A program made the translations under genes and the position numbers. Below the pieces are notes generated by a model. The model searched no databases. It saw nothing but the letters and a program-made list of their open reading frames with translations, and was not told the DNA's origin. A stretch of 64,000 nucleotides of DNA from Candidatus Aalborgiella aggregata (lineage in GTDB: Bacteria > Pseudomonadota > Gammaproteobacteria > Burkholderiales > Burkholderiaceae_C): the NCBI GenBank assembly GCA_016705065.1, contig JADIYY010000001.1:744001-808000 (forward strand), in the 5' to 3' direction. Shown one piece after another: positions 8,780 through 16,464 of this stretch (within the stretch, counting starts at the first letter, position 1; the number at the start of each line of letters is the position of its first letter).

Positions 8780-9955
8780 ATGCCTTTAGTCGAACCCCAC
8801 GGTGGTCGTGGTCTTAAGCCCCTCTTGTTAGACGGCTCAAATCTTGCAAATGAACTCAAACGTGCGGCGACTTTGCCTCAAATTCGCGTCAGTTCCCGCG
8901 AAAAAGGCGACATCATCATGTTGGGTATTGGTGGTTTTACACCACTGAACGGATTCATGACAAAAGCAGATTGGCAAGGTGTTTGCGACACCATGACCAT
9001 GGCTGATGGCTTGTTCTGGCCCATCCCTATCACGTTGTCAACCGATGCAAACAATGCTGAAAAAATTGCACTTGGCAGTGATGTGGCATTGGTTGACTCT
9101 GAGGATGGAAGCCTTCTGGCTACCATGCAAGTCAGCGAAAAATACACAATCGACAAAGCACACGAATGCCAATCTGTATTCAAAACCACTGATGCCAAAC
9201 ATCCAGGCGTTCAAATGGTCATGGCGCAAGGTGATGTCAACTTGGCAGGTTCGATCAAAGTTCTGTCACAAGGTGGTTTCCCTGAGAAGTATCCCGAATT
9301 ATTCAAAACACCTGCTGAAACACGTGCCATCTTCACACAAATGGGCTGGTCAAAAATTGCCTGTTTCCAAACACGCAATCCGATGCACCGCTCACATGAG
9401 TATCTTGCAAAAATTGCGATAGAAACCTGTGATGGCGTGCTTATCCATTCATTGCTTGGCAATCTAAAACCAGGAGATATTCCAGCTGAAGTCCGCGCCA
9501 AAGCGATTGGTACCTTGACTGACCTTTATTTCGTTAAGAAAACAGTCGTACAAGCCGGTTACCCACTGGATATGCGTTATGCAGGTCCGCGCGAAGCATT
9601 GCTGCACGCTGTTTTCCGCCAAAACTATGGCTGTTCACACCAAATTGTTGGCCGAGACCATGCTGGCGTAGGTAGCTATTACGGCCCATTTGATGCACAC
9701 CATATATTTGACACCGTACCCAAAGGTGCTTTGCAAACTGAGGCATTGAAGATCGATATTTCATTCTGGTGCTACAAGTGTGGCGGTATGGCATCAGCCA
9801 AAACCTGTCCACATACTGATGCGGATCGTTTACAAGTGTCAGGCACAGAGTTGCGTAACGCACTGTCCAAAGGTGCGGATGTGGCACCCGAATTCAGCCG
9901 CCCAGAAGTGCTCGCTATTTTGCGTGAGTACTACAACAGCCTAGAAGCCCATTAA
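8780..9955 (+). CDS. sat: sulfate adenylyltransferase (ATP sulfurylase)
   Basis: Homomeric ATP sulfurylase. In sulfur oxidisers it runs in reverse, turning APS and pyrophosphate into ATP and sulfate (substrate-level ATP gain). 391 residues, as usual for the dissimilatory Sat family. Nucleotide-binding motifs QTRNPMHRSHEYL (near residue 197) and GRDHAGVGSYYGP (near 291) are intact, and a zinc-type CYKCGG ... CPH loop is near 331-345. The aprM gene follows 65 bases later on the same strand, which supports the dissimilatory role over assimilation. Confidence 0.95.
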   Translation: MPLVEPHGGRGLKPLLLDGSNLANELKRAATLPQIRVSSREKGDIIMLGIGGFTPLNGFMTKADWQGVCDTMTMADGLFWPIPITLSTDANNAEKIALGSDVALVDSEDGSLLATMQVSEKYTIDKAHECQSVFKTTDAKHPGVQMVMAQGDVNLAGSIKVLSQGGFPEKYPELFKTPAETRAIFTQMGWSKIACFQTRNPMHRSHEYLAKIAIETCDGVLIHSLLGNLKPGDIPAEVRAKAIGTLTDLYFVKKTVVQAGYPLDMRYAGPREALLHAVFRQNYGCSHQIVGRDHAGVGSYYGPFDAHHIFDTVPKGALQTEALKIDISFWCYKCGGMASAKTCPHTDADRLQVSGTELRNALSKGADVAPEFSRPEVLAILREYYNSLEAH

Positions 9956-10020
9956 TAGCGATTTTTTGCAAGTTTTAATTGTTTTTTAAGTTAGTCTAAC
10001 CACCGAGGAGAATTGAGCCT

Positions 10021-10860
10021 ATGTTTACCAGTAACCCGTTCGCGGATCTCGCCAATGTGATCCCACAGAGTGCGATGCAAGCCTACATCATACTTATGAT
10101 TCTTTTGGTTTTTGGTGGAACGGTCATCGACATGATCCACAAAAAAAGCGCCAAATTCTTTTTCGCCAATGCAGAAAAAGCAAAACTCAATGCCAAGCGT
10201 GAAGTGAGTGGCGGCGAAAAAGTATCGCTCGCTGTTAGCACTTTGACAAATGAAGTGTTAACTTCTGGCGAATTTTCAAACCCAAAACGTCGAATTTCAC
10301 ATCTGTTCACCATGTATGGCTTTATTATTTTTGTCATCACCACTGTGATGCAAATTTGGGCTTCGCCACTTGCCGCAGATGCGACACCGACTGCCACACT
10401 GTGGTGGCATATTGGCGCTGCCATGTTGTGTTTTGGCGGTTACTGGTTCTGGTTCTTCATCCGTGTTGATGTGGCTGCTGAAGGACGTGCTTGGTACGAC
10501 CTGGTGAAAGCCGATTTATTCATACTCTCATTGTTAGCGACTTGCACATTTGCACTCTTGTGGTCTTTTAACCGTGGCGGCAATATGGGGTGGCTGTTTT
10601 TTGCTTTGTTTATCTTGTCAAGCACCATTTTGTTTGGTGGCGTCTTGTGGTCAAAATTTGCTCACATGTTCTTCAAGCCTGCTGCAGCATTTCAAAAGAA
10701 AATCACCAAGGCCGATGGCTCACGTGAAAACCTGCCAGCTACTTATGACTTAACTGATCCTAAAGTACATGCCTTGTTCCCAGATATTCCCGAATACATG
10801 GGCAAGAATCCAGAAAACATGGGATTGGGTATCAAACGCGAATCACCAAATCACTACTAA
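10021..10860 (+). CDS. aprM: APS reductase membrane anchor AprM
   Basis: Membrane protein that links the soluble AprBA enzyme to the quinone pool in some sulfur oxidisers (QmoABC is used in others). 279 residues with about five hydrophobic helices: one near residues 20-38, then HLFTMYGFIIFVITTVMQIW near 98-117, and three more between about 128 and 220. The polar tail after residue 220 contains YMGKNPENMGLGIK. A GAGGAG site precedes the ATG. The position directly before aprB and aprA is the classic aprMBA order. Confidence 0.82.
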   Translation: MFTSNPFADLANVIPQSAMQAYIILMILLVFGGTVIDMIHKKSAKFFFANAEKAKLNAKREVSGGEKVSLAVSTLTNEVLTSGEFSNPKRRISHLFTMYGFIIFVITTVMQIWASPLAADATPTATLWWHIGAAMLCFGGYWFWFFIRVDVAAEGRAWYDLVKADLFILSLLATCTFALLWSFNRGGNMGWLFFALFILSSTILFGGVLWSKFAHMFFKPAAAFQKKITKADGSRENLPATYDLTDPKVHALFPDIPEYMGKNPENMGLGIKRESPNHY

Positions 10861-10902
10861 GACCACAGTCACAACTCATTCATTTTTTAAAAGAGGATTA
10901 CT

Positions 10903-11385
10903 ATGCCAACCTTTGTATATATGACCCGTTGCGATGGGTGTGGTCATTGCGTCGATATTTGCCCGTCAGATATCATGCACATCGATAAAACAGTACGTCG
11001 TGCGTACAACATTGAGCCCAACATGTGCTGGGAATGCTTTTCTTGCGTAAAAGCTTGCCCTCATCACGCGATTGATGTGCGTGGTTACGCTGATTTCGCG
11101 CCATTGGGACACTCAGTTCGTGTTGACCGTGACGAAGAAAAAGGAACCATCGCATGGCGCATCAAGTTCCGCAATGGCAAGAAAGATCTTGAATTGCTGG
11201 CGCCAATCACAACCAAGCCATGGGGTAAATTTATTCCTAAGCTCGCGGAAGTAGCAGGCCCCACAGACAGCATGCGCAATAGCCAACTGTTGTACAACGA
11301 ACCCAAATACGTCCGTATGGATGACGGCGGTTTACACACATTGGAGTCAAATGGTCTCAAGATGAAACAAGGAGTATTTTACTAA
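10903..11385 (+). CDS. aprB: adenylylsulfate reductase beta subunit
   Basis: Ferredoxin-type subunit with two 4Fe-4S clusters that accepts electrons from the FAD of AprA. 160 residues. Cluster ligands CDGCGHCVDICP (Cys10, 13, 16, 20) and CWECFSCVKACP (Cys42, 45, 48, 52). The C-terminal tail after residue 70 is the extension that wraps around AprA in known structures. AAGAGGA lies upstream of the ATG. The TAA stop shares its last A with the aprA ATG (TAATG), so translation of aprA is coupled. Confidence 0.93.
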   Translation: MPTFVYMTRCDGCGHCVDICPSDIMHIDKTVRRAYNIEPNMCWECFSCVKACPHHAIDVRGYADFAPLGHSVRVDRDEEKGTIAWRIKFRNGKKDLELLAPITTKPWGKFIPKLAEVAGPTDSMRNSQLLYNEPKYVRMDDGGLHTLESNGLKMKQGVFY

Positions 11386-13254
11386 TGGCTATCAAAACTA
11401 TCATTGAAGACAACATTGATGTCTTAGTCGCAGGTGCAGGCTTAGGCGGCACCGGCGCAGCATGGGAAGCGCGTTTTTGGGGACAAAATAAAAAGATTGT
11501 CATTGCTGAAAAAGCCAATATTGACCGCTCTGGCGCAGTAGCGCAAGGCTTGTATGCCATTAACTGCTACATGGGTACACGTTTCGGTGAAAACAATCCT
11601 GAAGATCATGTCCGCTATGCACGTATCGACTTGATGGGCATGGTTCGTGAAGATTTGCTGTTTGATATGGCGCGCCACGTTGACTCTGCCGTTCACCAGT
11701 TTGAAGAATGGGGTTTGCCTCTCATGCGCAACCCTAAGACTGGTACTTACCTGCGTGAAGGCCGTTGGCAAATCATGATTCATGGCGAGTCATATAAGCC
11801 AATCGTTGCTGAAGCAGCTAAAAAGTCGGCTGACAAAGTTTTCAACCGCGTATGCGTGACCCATCTGTTGATGGATGATTCGAAAGGAAAACCGTGTTGC
11901 GGGTGCGGTCGGTTTCAACGTGCGTACAGGTGACTACCATGTATTCAAATCTAAGACAGTGATTGTTGCCGCTGGCGGTGCATCGATGATTTTCAAACCA
12001 CGTTCTGTAGGTGAAGGTGCTGGTCGCGTATGGTACGCACCATGGTCATCTGGCTCAGCTTACGGTTTGCTCATCGAAGCAGGCGCAAAAATGATGCAAA
12101 TGGAAAACCGCATTGTTTTGGCTCGTTTCAAAGACGGTTATGGTCCAGTCGGTGCATATTTCTTGCATTTAAAAACCTACACACAAAACGGTTTGGGTGA
12201 GGAGTATGAATCAAAATGGTGGCCACAATTAATGGAAATGGTCGGTAAAGAGTATTTGGATCCTGAGGTGTCACATCGCTCACACCGCCCAATTCCGACT
12301 TGTTTGCGTAACCATGCCTTCATTAGCGAAGTTAATGCTGGTCGTGGTCCTATTCACATGGTCACCATGGAAGCATTCCAAGATCCACATCTGGAAGAAA
12401 TCGGTTGGCATAACTTCTTGGGTATGACAGTTGGTCAAGCAGTTCTTTGGGCTGCGACCGATGTGGATCCAAAAAATGAAAATCCTGAATTAACAACTTC
12501 AGAACCGTACGTCATGGGCTCACATGCCACAGGTTGTGGTGCTTGGTGTTCAGGACCTGAAGATTTGTCACCACCAGAGTATTTCTGGGGTTATAACCGC
12601 ATGACCAGTGTGGCTGGCTTGTTTGGTGCAGGCGATGCGGTTGGTGGTACACCACATGCGTTCTCTTCAGGTTCATTTACTGAAGGTCGTTTGGCGGCAA
12701 AAGCTGCTTGCCAGTACATCGACGATGGTAAAGCTGAAGGTATCCAAATTTCCGACAAGCAAATCAACGACTTGAAAGAAACTATTTTCAAGCCGATGGA
12801 GCATTACAAAACTTTCCGCAATGAAATCGTTGCAGGTTCTGTGAACCCACATTACATCAATCCTCGTCAAGGTTTGGACCGTTTGCAAAAGCTGATGGAC
12901 GAGTACTGTGGTGGTGTTACTGTTAACTACATGACCAACGAAAAGTTGCTCAATATTGGTCTTAAGAAAATCAAAATTCTTGAAGAGGATTTGCACAAAT
13001 TGGCGGCTGAAGATATTCACGAATTGCTGCGCGCTTGGGAATTAAAACACCGTATGCGTACGTCTGAAAGTGTGTTGCATCACACCATGTTCCGCAAAGA
13101 AACGCGTTGGCCAGGTTACTACTACCGCGGCGATGCCATGAAGCTGAATGATGACGAATGGCATGTATTGACCGTATCACGTCGTGACCCGAAAACCGGC
13201 GAATACACCATGGAAAAAGCGCCTTTGTACCACCTCGTGGGCAAAGATGAGTAA
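11385..13254 (+). pseudogene. aprA: adenylylsulfate reductase alpha subunit, frame broken by one extra base
   Basis: FAD subunit that forms APS from sulfite and AMP. The frame from 11385 encodes the FAD-binding start (DVLVAGAGLGGTGAAWEARF) but runs into a wrong frame after codon 167 and stops at 11933. The remainder reads in the +1 frame to 13254. Deleting one G at 11886-11887 (AAAGGAAAA) restores DDSKENRVAGAVGFN and a 622-residue protein of normal AprA length, with the rest intact, including HRPIPTCLRNHAF and SGSFTEGRLAA. With no other lesion, a sequencing or assembly error is as likely as a real mutation. If real, the indirect sulfite route is off. An internal ATG at 11875 is not a natural start. 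Confidence 0.88.
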
Positions 13255-13298
13255 CAACTACTTGGTGTAGCGATATTAGTATCGCAAACAAATACAGA

Positions 13299-13330
13299 GA
13301 ACCAATGTGAAAGCATTGGTTTTCTTTATT
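13299..13330 (+). terminator. rho-independent terminator after aprA
   Basis: Perfect 8-base stem AACCAATG / CATTGGTT with a 6-base loop, followed by TTCTTTATTTTCC, 45 bases after the aprA stop. A smaller hairpin, GCGATA-TTAG-TATCGC, precedes it at about 13269-13285. It closes the sat-aprMBA unit and suggests that 13411 onward has its own promoter or depends on read-through. Confidence 0.75.
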
Positions 13331-13410
13331 TTCCTTTAGTTGCAACAGCAAAAACCTTTGGCACTAAAATCCAAAAGATCGTATCGACCAAAGTAATCAC
13401 AGAGTAGTTA

Positions 13411-13761
13411 ATGAACATTATTGAACATACCGACGAACAGATATTGGAAATCGCCCACCCCATGTGGAACGATTTGATTAAGTATTCCAATCTGGGGCAA
13501 TATGGAAAGTTCATTCGCAAATTTTCCTACGATTTGCTGCTAGGCCTGAATGAAGTTGAATTAGGTAAACAATTTGCCAAGAGCGAGCTAACACGCAGTT
13601 TGAAAGAAGAATGGGACTACTTAGGAATCATTCGCCGAGGTGAACATGTCACGGTTTTATATCGTGTCAGAAGCACCAAAAAAGAAGGTGAATGGTTAGG
13701 ACGGTTGGTCCTTGGTTATGAAAAAGGTGAAGTGCGCATCTTCGCAGCTTCTATCTTTTGA
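13411..13761 (+). CDS. conserved hypothetical protein of the sulfur cluster
   Basis: 116 residues, soluble, no signal peptide, no cysteine pairs. Not recognised. The alpha-helical first half (ILEIAHPMWNDLIKYSNLGQ) followed by a beta-rich second half (VTVLYRVRSTKKEGEWLGRLVLGYEKGEVRIFAASIF) recalls an NTF2/SnoaL-like fold, which is only a shape-based guess. It ends 15 bases before the FKBP-like gene, so the two are co-transcribed. The position behind aprA suggests a maturation or accessory role in sulfite oxidation. Confidence 0.75.
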   Translation: MNIIEHTDEQILEIAHPMWNDLIKYSNLGQYGKFIRKFSYDLLLGLNEVELGKQFAKSELTRSLKEEWDYLGIIRRGEHVTVLYRVRSTKKEGEWLGRLVLGYEKGEVRIFAASIF

Positions 13762-13776
13762 TTGGTTGGAGTTTGC

Positions 13777-14325
13777 ATGAAAGACATCATCAAAGACAAC
13801 AAATATGTCGAACTGACATACAAAGTCATAGACCAAAAGACCCAACAAGTTTTGACCATGGTTGAGTTTCCATTGGGTTATGTTCATGGCGTGAATGAAA
13901 TCCTCTCGCCCCAAGTGATGGTCGAGCTTGAAGGCAAATCGGTGGGTGATGTCATCAATGTACCAATTGATTGCAATTTGATTTATGGTCCACGTGATGA
14001 ATCTTTGGTCATCACCGAATTAATCGAAAACGTACCTGAAGAGTACCGTGAAGTGGGCACTGCCATATTGATGGAGAATGACCGTGGGCAAACCAAAAGC
14101 TTTTTGGTGACCCGCATTGATGCGAAATCAATCACGATTGATGGCAACAACCCCTTGTGTGGGCGCGAAGTCATTTTTAAACTTGAAATTTTGACTGTGC
14201 GTGATGCGTCTGAAGAAGAAATCCAATACGGTGGAAAAGTTGAAACAGCACCCGAAGTTGCGGGTACACGTTCAGTTCCCATTGAGTTAGCGGGTGATAT
14301 GTTGCAAAAATCGGATATCCACTAA
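13777..14325 (+). CDS. FKBP/SlyD-like peptidyl-prolyl isomerase family protein
   Basis: 182 residues from the ATG at 13777, chosen because GGAG sits 7 bases upstream; an in-frame ATG at 13762 has no site. The FKBP fold of the SlyD type is visible in YVELTYKVIDQKTQQVL, GYVHGVNEILSPQVMVELEG, VGDVINVPID and YGPRDESLV, followed by the insert-in-flap-like part FLVTRIDAKSITIDGNNPL. It lacks the His/Cys-rich metal-binding tail of SlyD. Probably a folding or chaperone factor for the neighbouring enzymes (inferred). Starts 15 bases after the preceding hypothetical gene. Confidence 0.75.
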   Translation: MKDIIKDNKYVELTYKVIDQKTQQVLTMVEFPLGYVHGVNEILSPQVMVELEGKSVGDVINVPIDCNLIYGPRDESLVITELIENVPEEYREVGTAILMENDRGQTKSFLVTRIDAKSITIDGNNPLCGREVIFKLEILTVRDASEEEIQYGGKVETAPEVAGTRSVPIELAGDMLQKSDIH

Positions 14326-14344
14326 ATATTTAGAATTTTTTTTT

Positions 14345-14380
14345 AAAATACCAGTTGTTTTGGGAGCCGGTATTTTATTT
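14345..14380 (+). terminator. terminator-like hairpin after the FKBP-like gene
   Basis: AAAATACC and GGTATTTT pair across a 16-base loop and are followed by ATTTCTC. A run of nine Ts precedes the stem, so it might also act on the minus strand. The stem is AT-rich, so efficiency is uncertain. Confidence 0.45.
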
Positions 14381-14420
14381 CTCACAATCCCAATTGAAAA
14401 CATAACGAAGAGGTGAAATA

Positions 14421-14582
14421 ATGAGCGAGCCAACAAAAACCAAACTCCCTGTTCCTGAAGGCCAATCCTTCCTGTTGCGAACAAAGCAAATGGCACCGAA
14501 TGAAAAAGGCTTTGTGGGCTACGAAACCATTTGGGAGCCTGTTCACAAGGTTGTGCCTTACACCACACCAAAACGCCCTTAA
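14421..14582 (+). CDS. small ORF, 53 residues, unknown
   Basis: Reads MSEPTKTKLPVPEGQSF, then LLRTKQMAPNEKGFVGYE, and ends TTPKRP before TAA. A strong AGAGGTGA ribosome site lies 6 bases before the ATG. The protein is soluble, proline- and lysine-rich, without cysteines or hydrophobic helices. Its place between the FKBP-like and DsrC-like genes, with clear translation signals, argues that it is real, but no family is recognised. Confidence 0.6.
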   Translation: MSEPTKTKLPVPEGQSFLLRTKQMAPNEKGFVGYETIWEPVHKVVPYTTPKRP

Positions 14583-14703
14583 GAGGTAACGGACTCGGTT
14601 AAAGAGTCTGTAAGTAAGCAAGTTCCGAATGCATGTGAACTTGATTGATATGAGATGTTTGGGCGTTTAAAAGATTTAGTTATGTAGACATGACTATTTA
14701 ATC

Positions 14704-14765
14704 GTTCCCTTTAGATGTTTCTTTGTTTACGATAGATTCATTGTGAAACTATCGTACAAAGGAAC
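14704..14765 (+). promoter_or_regulatory. leader hairpin that can mask the ribosome site of the DsrC-like gene
   Basis: GTTCCCTTT (14704-14712) is complementary, with one bulge, to the ribosome site AAAGGAAC (14758-14765), which lies 5 bases before the ATG at 14771. Inside this is a perfect 8-base stem TACGATAG (14728-14735) / CTATCGTA (14749-14756). The inner arms alone could also be an operator palindrome. Translational control is an inference from pairing only. 14583-14703 shows a weak ACGGACTC/GAGTCTGT hairpin and no gene. Confidence 0.45.
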
Positions 14766-14770
14766 ATTTT

Positions 14771-15122
14771 ATGAATCAACTGAACATTTCAGCTCAATCA
14801 CCGAAGGGACTTGACTTCATACACAACCGTTTTGATGTGGATGGTTTTTTAATCGACTCTTCAGTTTGGAACAAAACATTGGCCAAACAATTGGCCATGC
14901 AGTCAGATTTGCATGATCTCAGTGACAAACACTGGGAAGTGATAGAAATCGTGAGAGAGCGTTATTTCTCAATGGGTGCCCTACCCGTTATGCGTCTCAT
15001 TTGCAAAGCAGCAGGGATCGATCCCTGATCAAGCCCACCACCTGTTCAGCAGTTGCAAAAACTTATGGCAAATAGCAGGTTTGCCAAATCCTGGTGATGA
15101 AGCTATTTCGTATATGAACTAA
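14771..15122 (+). pseudogene. TusE/DsrC-family protein, frame broken by one extra base
   Basis: DsrC/TusE proteins carry or sense sulfane sulfur in sulfur relay systems. The first frame gives 85 residues including the family core DVDGFLIDSSVWN and LSDKHWEVIEIVRERYF, then TGA at 15026. One base too many in GATCCCTGATC (15020-15030) explains this: in the next frame 31 more codons read DQAHHLFSSCKNLWQIAGLP and NPGDEAISYMN to a TAA at 15120-15122. The repaired protein is 116 residues. The two canonical C-terminal cysteines of DsrC are replaced (Trp and acidic residues), with one Cys four residues upstream, so it belongs with the Cys-poor, possibly regulatory DsrC relatives rather than the sulfur carriers. 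Confidence 0.75.
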
Positions 15123-15147
15123 GCTCAGTATGCTTTGGTTAACAGAA

Positions 15148-15200
15148 TTGCTATATATTTAATAGCGACTTAGGCAATAAATATGCAGTCTACAGCCTGA
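15148..15200 (-). repeat. interspersed palindromic repeat, copy 1
   Basis: Intergenic copy of the roughly 50-bp family (consensus in the forward sense about GGCTGTATCCGGCGTATT, ATTGCCTAA, TTGCTAT-N6-ATAGCAA). Here it reads TTGCTATATATTTAATAGC, then TAGGCAATAAATATGCAG and TACAGCC, that is, reversed. It lies between the convergent DsrC-like and rhodanese genes. Confidence 0.75.
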
Positions 15201-15251
15201 TTTTATATATATTTTTCCCCCAAGAGCTCTATTTAAAGTAGCAAATCAGCA

Positions 15252-15641
15252 TTATTGTTGCCGCCAAGGCAATCCACGAAGACGCCATCCACCCAAGGTT
15301 CCACGGTGGTGGTCAGCATCCAAATCGCCTTCAAAACCCTCTAACACATTGCTGACTTTGGTGAATCCGCATGCCTCTAGTGCTGCGCCTGCATCAAGAG
15401 AACGCTTACCGCTCCTGCAAATAACAATCACGGGTCTGTTCTTGTGTCCGGCTACACGCAAGGCAGTCTCACAAAAAAGTGGATTGATTTCAAAGTCTGG
15501 CTCTGTGTTCCACTCTACATTCACAGCGTCAGTGGGGTGACCTACATAGTGAAATTCAGCTTCAGTTCTGCAATCAATCAGCAAAGCATTGGGGTTCGAT
15601 CTGAGCTCATCAAAAGCTTGTTGGGGTGTGAGGTGATCCAT
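15252..15641 (-). CDS. rhodanese-like sulfurtransferase
   Basis: Single-domain rhodanese of 129 residues that can move sulfane sulfur to thiols or cyanide. The active loop is CRSGKRS with the nucleophile at Cys75; IDCRTEAEFHYVGHPTDAVN is the usual N-terminal motif and WRLRGLPW the common C-terminal end. No signal peptide, so cytoplasmic. Convergent with the DsrC-like gene across a repeat. Partnership with the sulfur cluster is plausible from position only. Confidence 0.88.
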   Translation of the reverse strand: MDHLTPQQAFDELRSNPNALLIDCRTEAEFHYVGHPTDAVNVEWNTEPDFEINPLFCETALRVAGHKNRPVIVICRSGKRSLDAGAALEACGFTKVSNVLEGFEGDLDADHHRGTLGGWRLRGLPWRQQ

Positions 15642-15713
15642 ATTGTTTCCTTTGAATCACATTATCTCCAGACGTTCGTGATGGCAAACGACTGTGTAGC
15701 TATATCCTTATGC

Positions 15714-16232
15714 CTATTTGTTATCTAACAGATGGCGAATTTCAAAAGTCTGACTCGCTAGATCTGCCAAAATCCATGTGGCAGCACCACCCAGTCCTGC
15801 AACTGAGCCCGGGTTAATGAGCCAACATTCACCACTGTTGATGGTTTTTTGCTTCTCAACTACTGCTTGATGCGAGTGACCACAACACACTATGTCAAAC
15901 TCACCCAGACAAGCTATACCTTTGGCATAGTGCGGATAATGCGTCGCGAATAATTTCTGTCCGCCAAGTTCAATATTGACGTCTGCGCCGTAGTAGTTGA
16001 TAAGACCTTCTGATCGTTTGCAGAGTTTCCACAAAGCCATTGCATCACCCAAATTGTTGCCATGTATGACGTGTACAGGCAAGCCAATTTCAATCAATGG
16101 CACCAATGTTTGCGCGCCAATGACATCGCCACAGTGGATAACAGCCTCAGCCCCAGCATCTTTGGCTGCTTGGACTGCATTGGCCAACATTGAAGCGCGA
16201 TCATGGCTATCAGAAACGATACAAATCTTCAT
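15714..16232 (-). CDS. YfcE/MJ0936-type metallophosphodiesterase
   Basis: 172-residue calcineurin-like phosphoesterase. Metal ligands are visible in order: SDSHD (Asp8, His10), HCGDV, HGNN, THYPHY and CCGHSH, followed by LINPGSV. Proteins of this family hydrolyse artificial phosphodiesters and, in some species, cyclic nucleotides; the physiological substrate here is unknown. It starts with ATG at 16232 and lies 72 bases upstream of the rhodanese gene on the same strand. Confidence 0.88.
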   Translation of the reverse strand: MKICIVSDSHDRASMLANAVQAAKDAGAEAVIHCGDVIGAQTLVPLIEIGLPVHVIHGNNLGDAMALWKLCKRSEGLINYYGADVNIELGGQKLFATHYPHYAKGIACLGEFDIVCCGHSHQAVVEKQKTINSGECWLINPGSVAGLGGAATWILADLASQTFEIRHLLDNK

Positions 16233-16464
16233 AACATCAATCTATAGAAATCTTTTGGAAATAGAAATGTTTGCACATTTCATGGTGGGCTTATTTGTAA
16301 AGGAGATATGGCATAAAACACTGGTTTTCCCTTAGTTTAAACGAGTTGTTCCAAGTGATTACTACCCATAGAGGTTATACGGTGGGAGCCCATTTCCAAC
16401 TAGACTCATTACATCGTTATAAATAAAGCAGCGAGTAGGAACTGCAACAGCCAAAAACTGATAG
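16233..16464. promoter_or_regulatory. divergent control region before the SulP genes
   Basis: 232 bases without a gene between the phosphodiesterase and the first SulP gene. 16361-16390 contains ACTACCCATAGAGGTTATAC, and its reverse complement ends ATGGGTAGTA, partly like the CGGTAGTAG end of the 42-bp element. The similarity is limited to about 10 of 15 positions, so a shared regulator is only a hint. Confidence 0.25.

Noticed and set aside
11875..13254. A separate 459-residue gene for the second part of aprA
   Set aside because: It begins in the middle of the FAD-binding domain; the join to the first part by one base is exact, so this is one broken gene.
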